NCBI GenBank assembly: GCA_002329495.1
Contig: DCTH01000013.1
Coordinates: 10,345-24,205, forward strand
Source of the DNA: Syntrophothermus sp. UBA1445
Lineage (GTDB): Bacteria > Bacillota > Syntrophomonadia > Syntrophomonadales > DTU052
DNA: 13,861 nt
Direction: 5' to 3'
Part shown: positions 13,781 through 13,861 of the stretch, piece after piece
Layout of the letters: every line of letters begins with the position of its first letter
Position numbering within the stretch: the stretch's first letter is position 1
Position numbers and translations under genes: made by a program
The notes under the pieces: generated by a model
Database searches by the model: none
The model's input: the letters and a program-made list of their open reading frames with translations, nothing else
Told to the model about the DNA's origin: nothing

Positions 13781-13861
13781 TTTAAGACGTCCAATATATT
13801 TTGCGGTTTTGCGTCAGGTTTCATTCTGTGGCTGGTTGGCTATATATGGTGTCAGTGAAGA

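Noticed and set aside
13781..13861. Promoter for the small minus-strand gene (TATATT as -10)
   Set aside because: No acceptable -35 lies 16-18 bases upstream.

Overview
The window reads as chromosomal DNA of an anaerobic Gram-positive bacterium, most likely a Clostridia-type Bacillota. The reasons are near-consensus AGGAGG-type ribosome sites on almost every gene, frequent TTG starts, S-layer-homology (SLH) segments in a secreted enzyme, and a SpoIIE/RsbV/RsbW-type partner-switching cassette. No species can be named from sequence alone, and no rRNA, tRNA, CRISPR array, integrase or transposase gene was seen.

Region 1 (55-9120) is a run of seven plus-strand genes with gaps of about 50-120 bases, probably one operon. 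In order they are: a membrane PP2C phosphatase with a LytS-type 5TM sensor (55-1419), a STAS anti-sigma-factor antagonist (1492-1827), an RsbW-like kinase (1907-2338), a 1304-residue secreted fusion protein (2453-6367), a second STAS protein (6417-6764), a GNAT acetyltransferase (6884-7744), and a STAS protein fused to a large unrecognised domain (7792-9120). The fusion protein is the highlight. It joins a NagZ-type GH3 beta-N-acetylhexosaminidase, SLH segments, a Cache sensor-like domain and a complete alpha-acetolactate decarboxylase. The likely logic is that the membrane phosphatase senses a small molecule, dephosphorylates one or more STAS proteins, and so shifts the RsbW-like kinase between partners. 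No sigma factor is encoded in the window, so the output is unknown.

Region 2 (9121-9778) holds no intact gene. It contains a small hairpin repeat, the decayed C-terminal end of an acyl-CoA synthetase on the minus strand (9296-9478, with an in-frame stop), and an inverted repeat at 9653-9682.

Region 3 (9779-11911) carries a membrane-anchored M2/M3-type zinc oligopeptidase and a small cupin. The cupin is tightly bracketed by palindromes built on GGGGACAGTCCCC. Related hairpins lie at 9264-9288 and 13561-13598, all on the 3' side of genes, suggesting a dispersed palindromic repeat family that may also work as transcript-end hairpins.

Region 4 (11971-13502) is a translationally coupled pair: a thiolase-fold protein that has lost the usual nucleophilic cysteine (Pro87 in its place) and a DUF35 zinc-ribbon/OB-fold partner. 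This arrangement recalls thiolase-fold aldolases and DUF35-dependent acyl-CoA enzymes. At the right edge a 39-codon minus-strand gene with an excellent ribosome site encodes an extremely charged small protein of unknown role (13645-13764).
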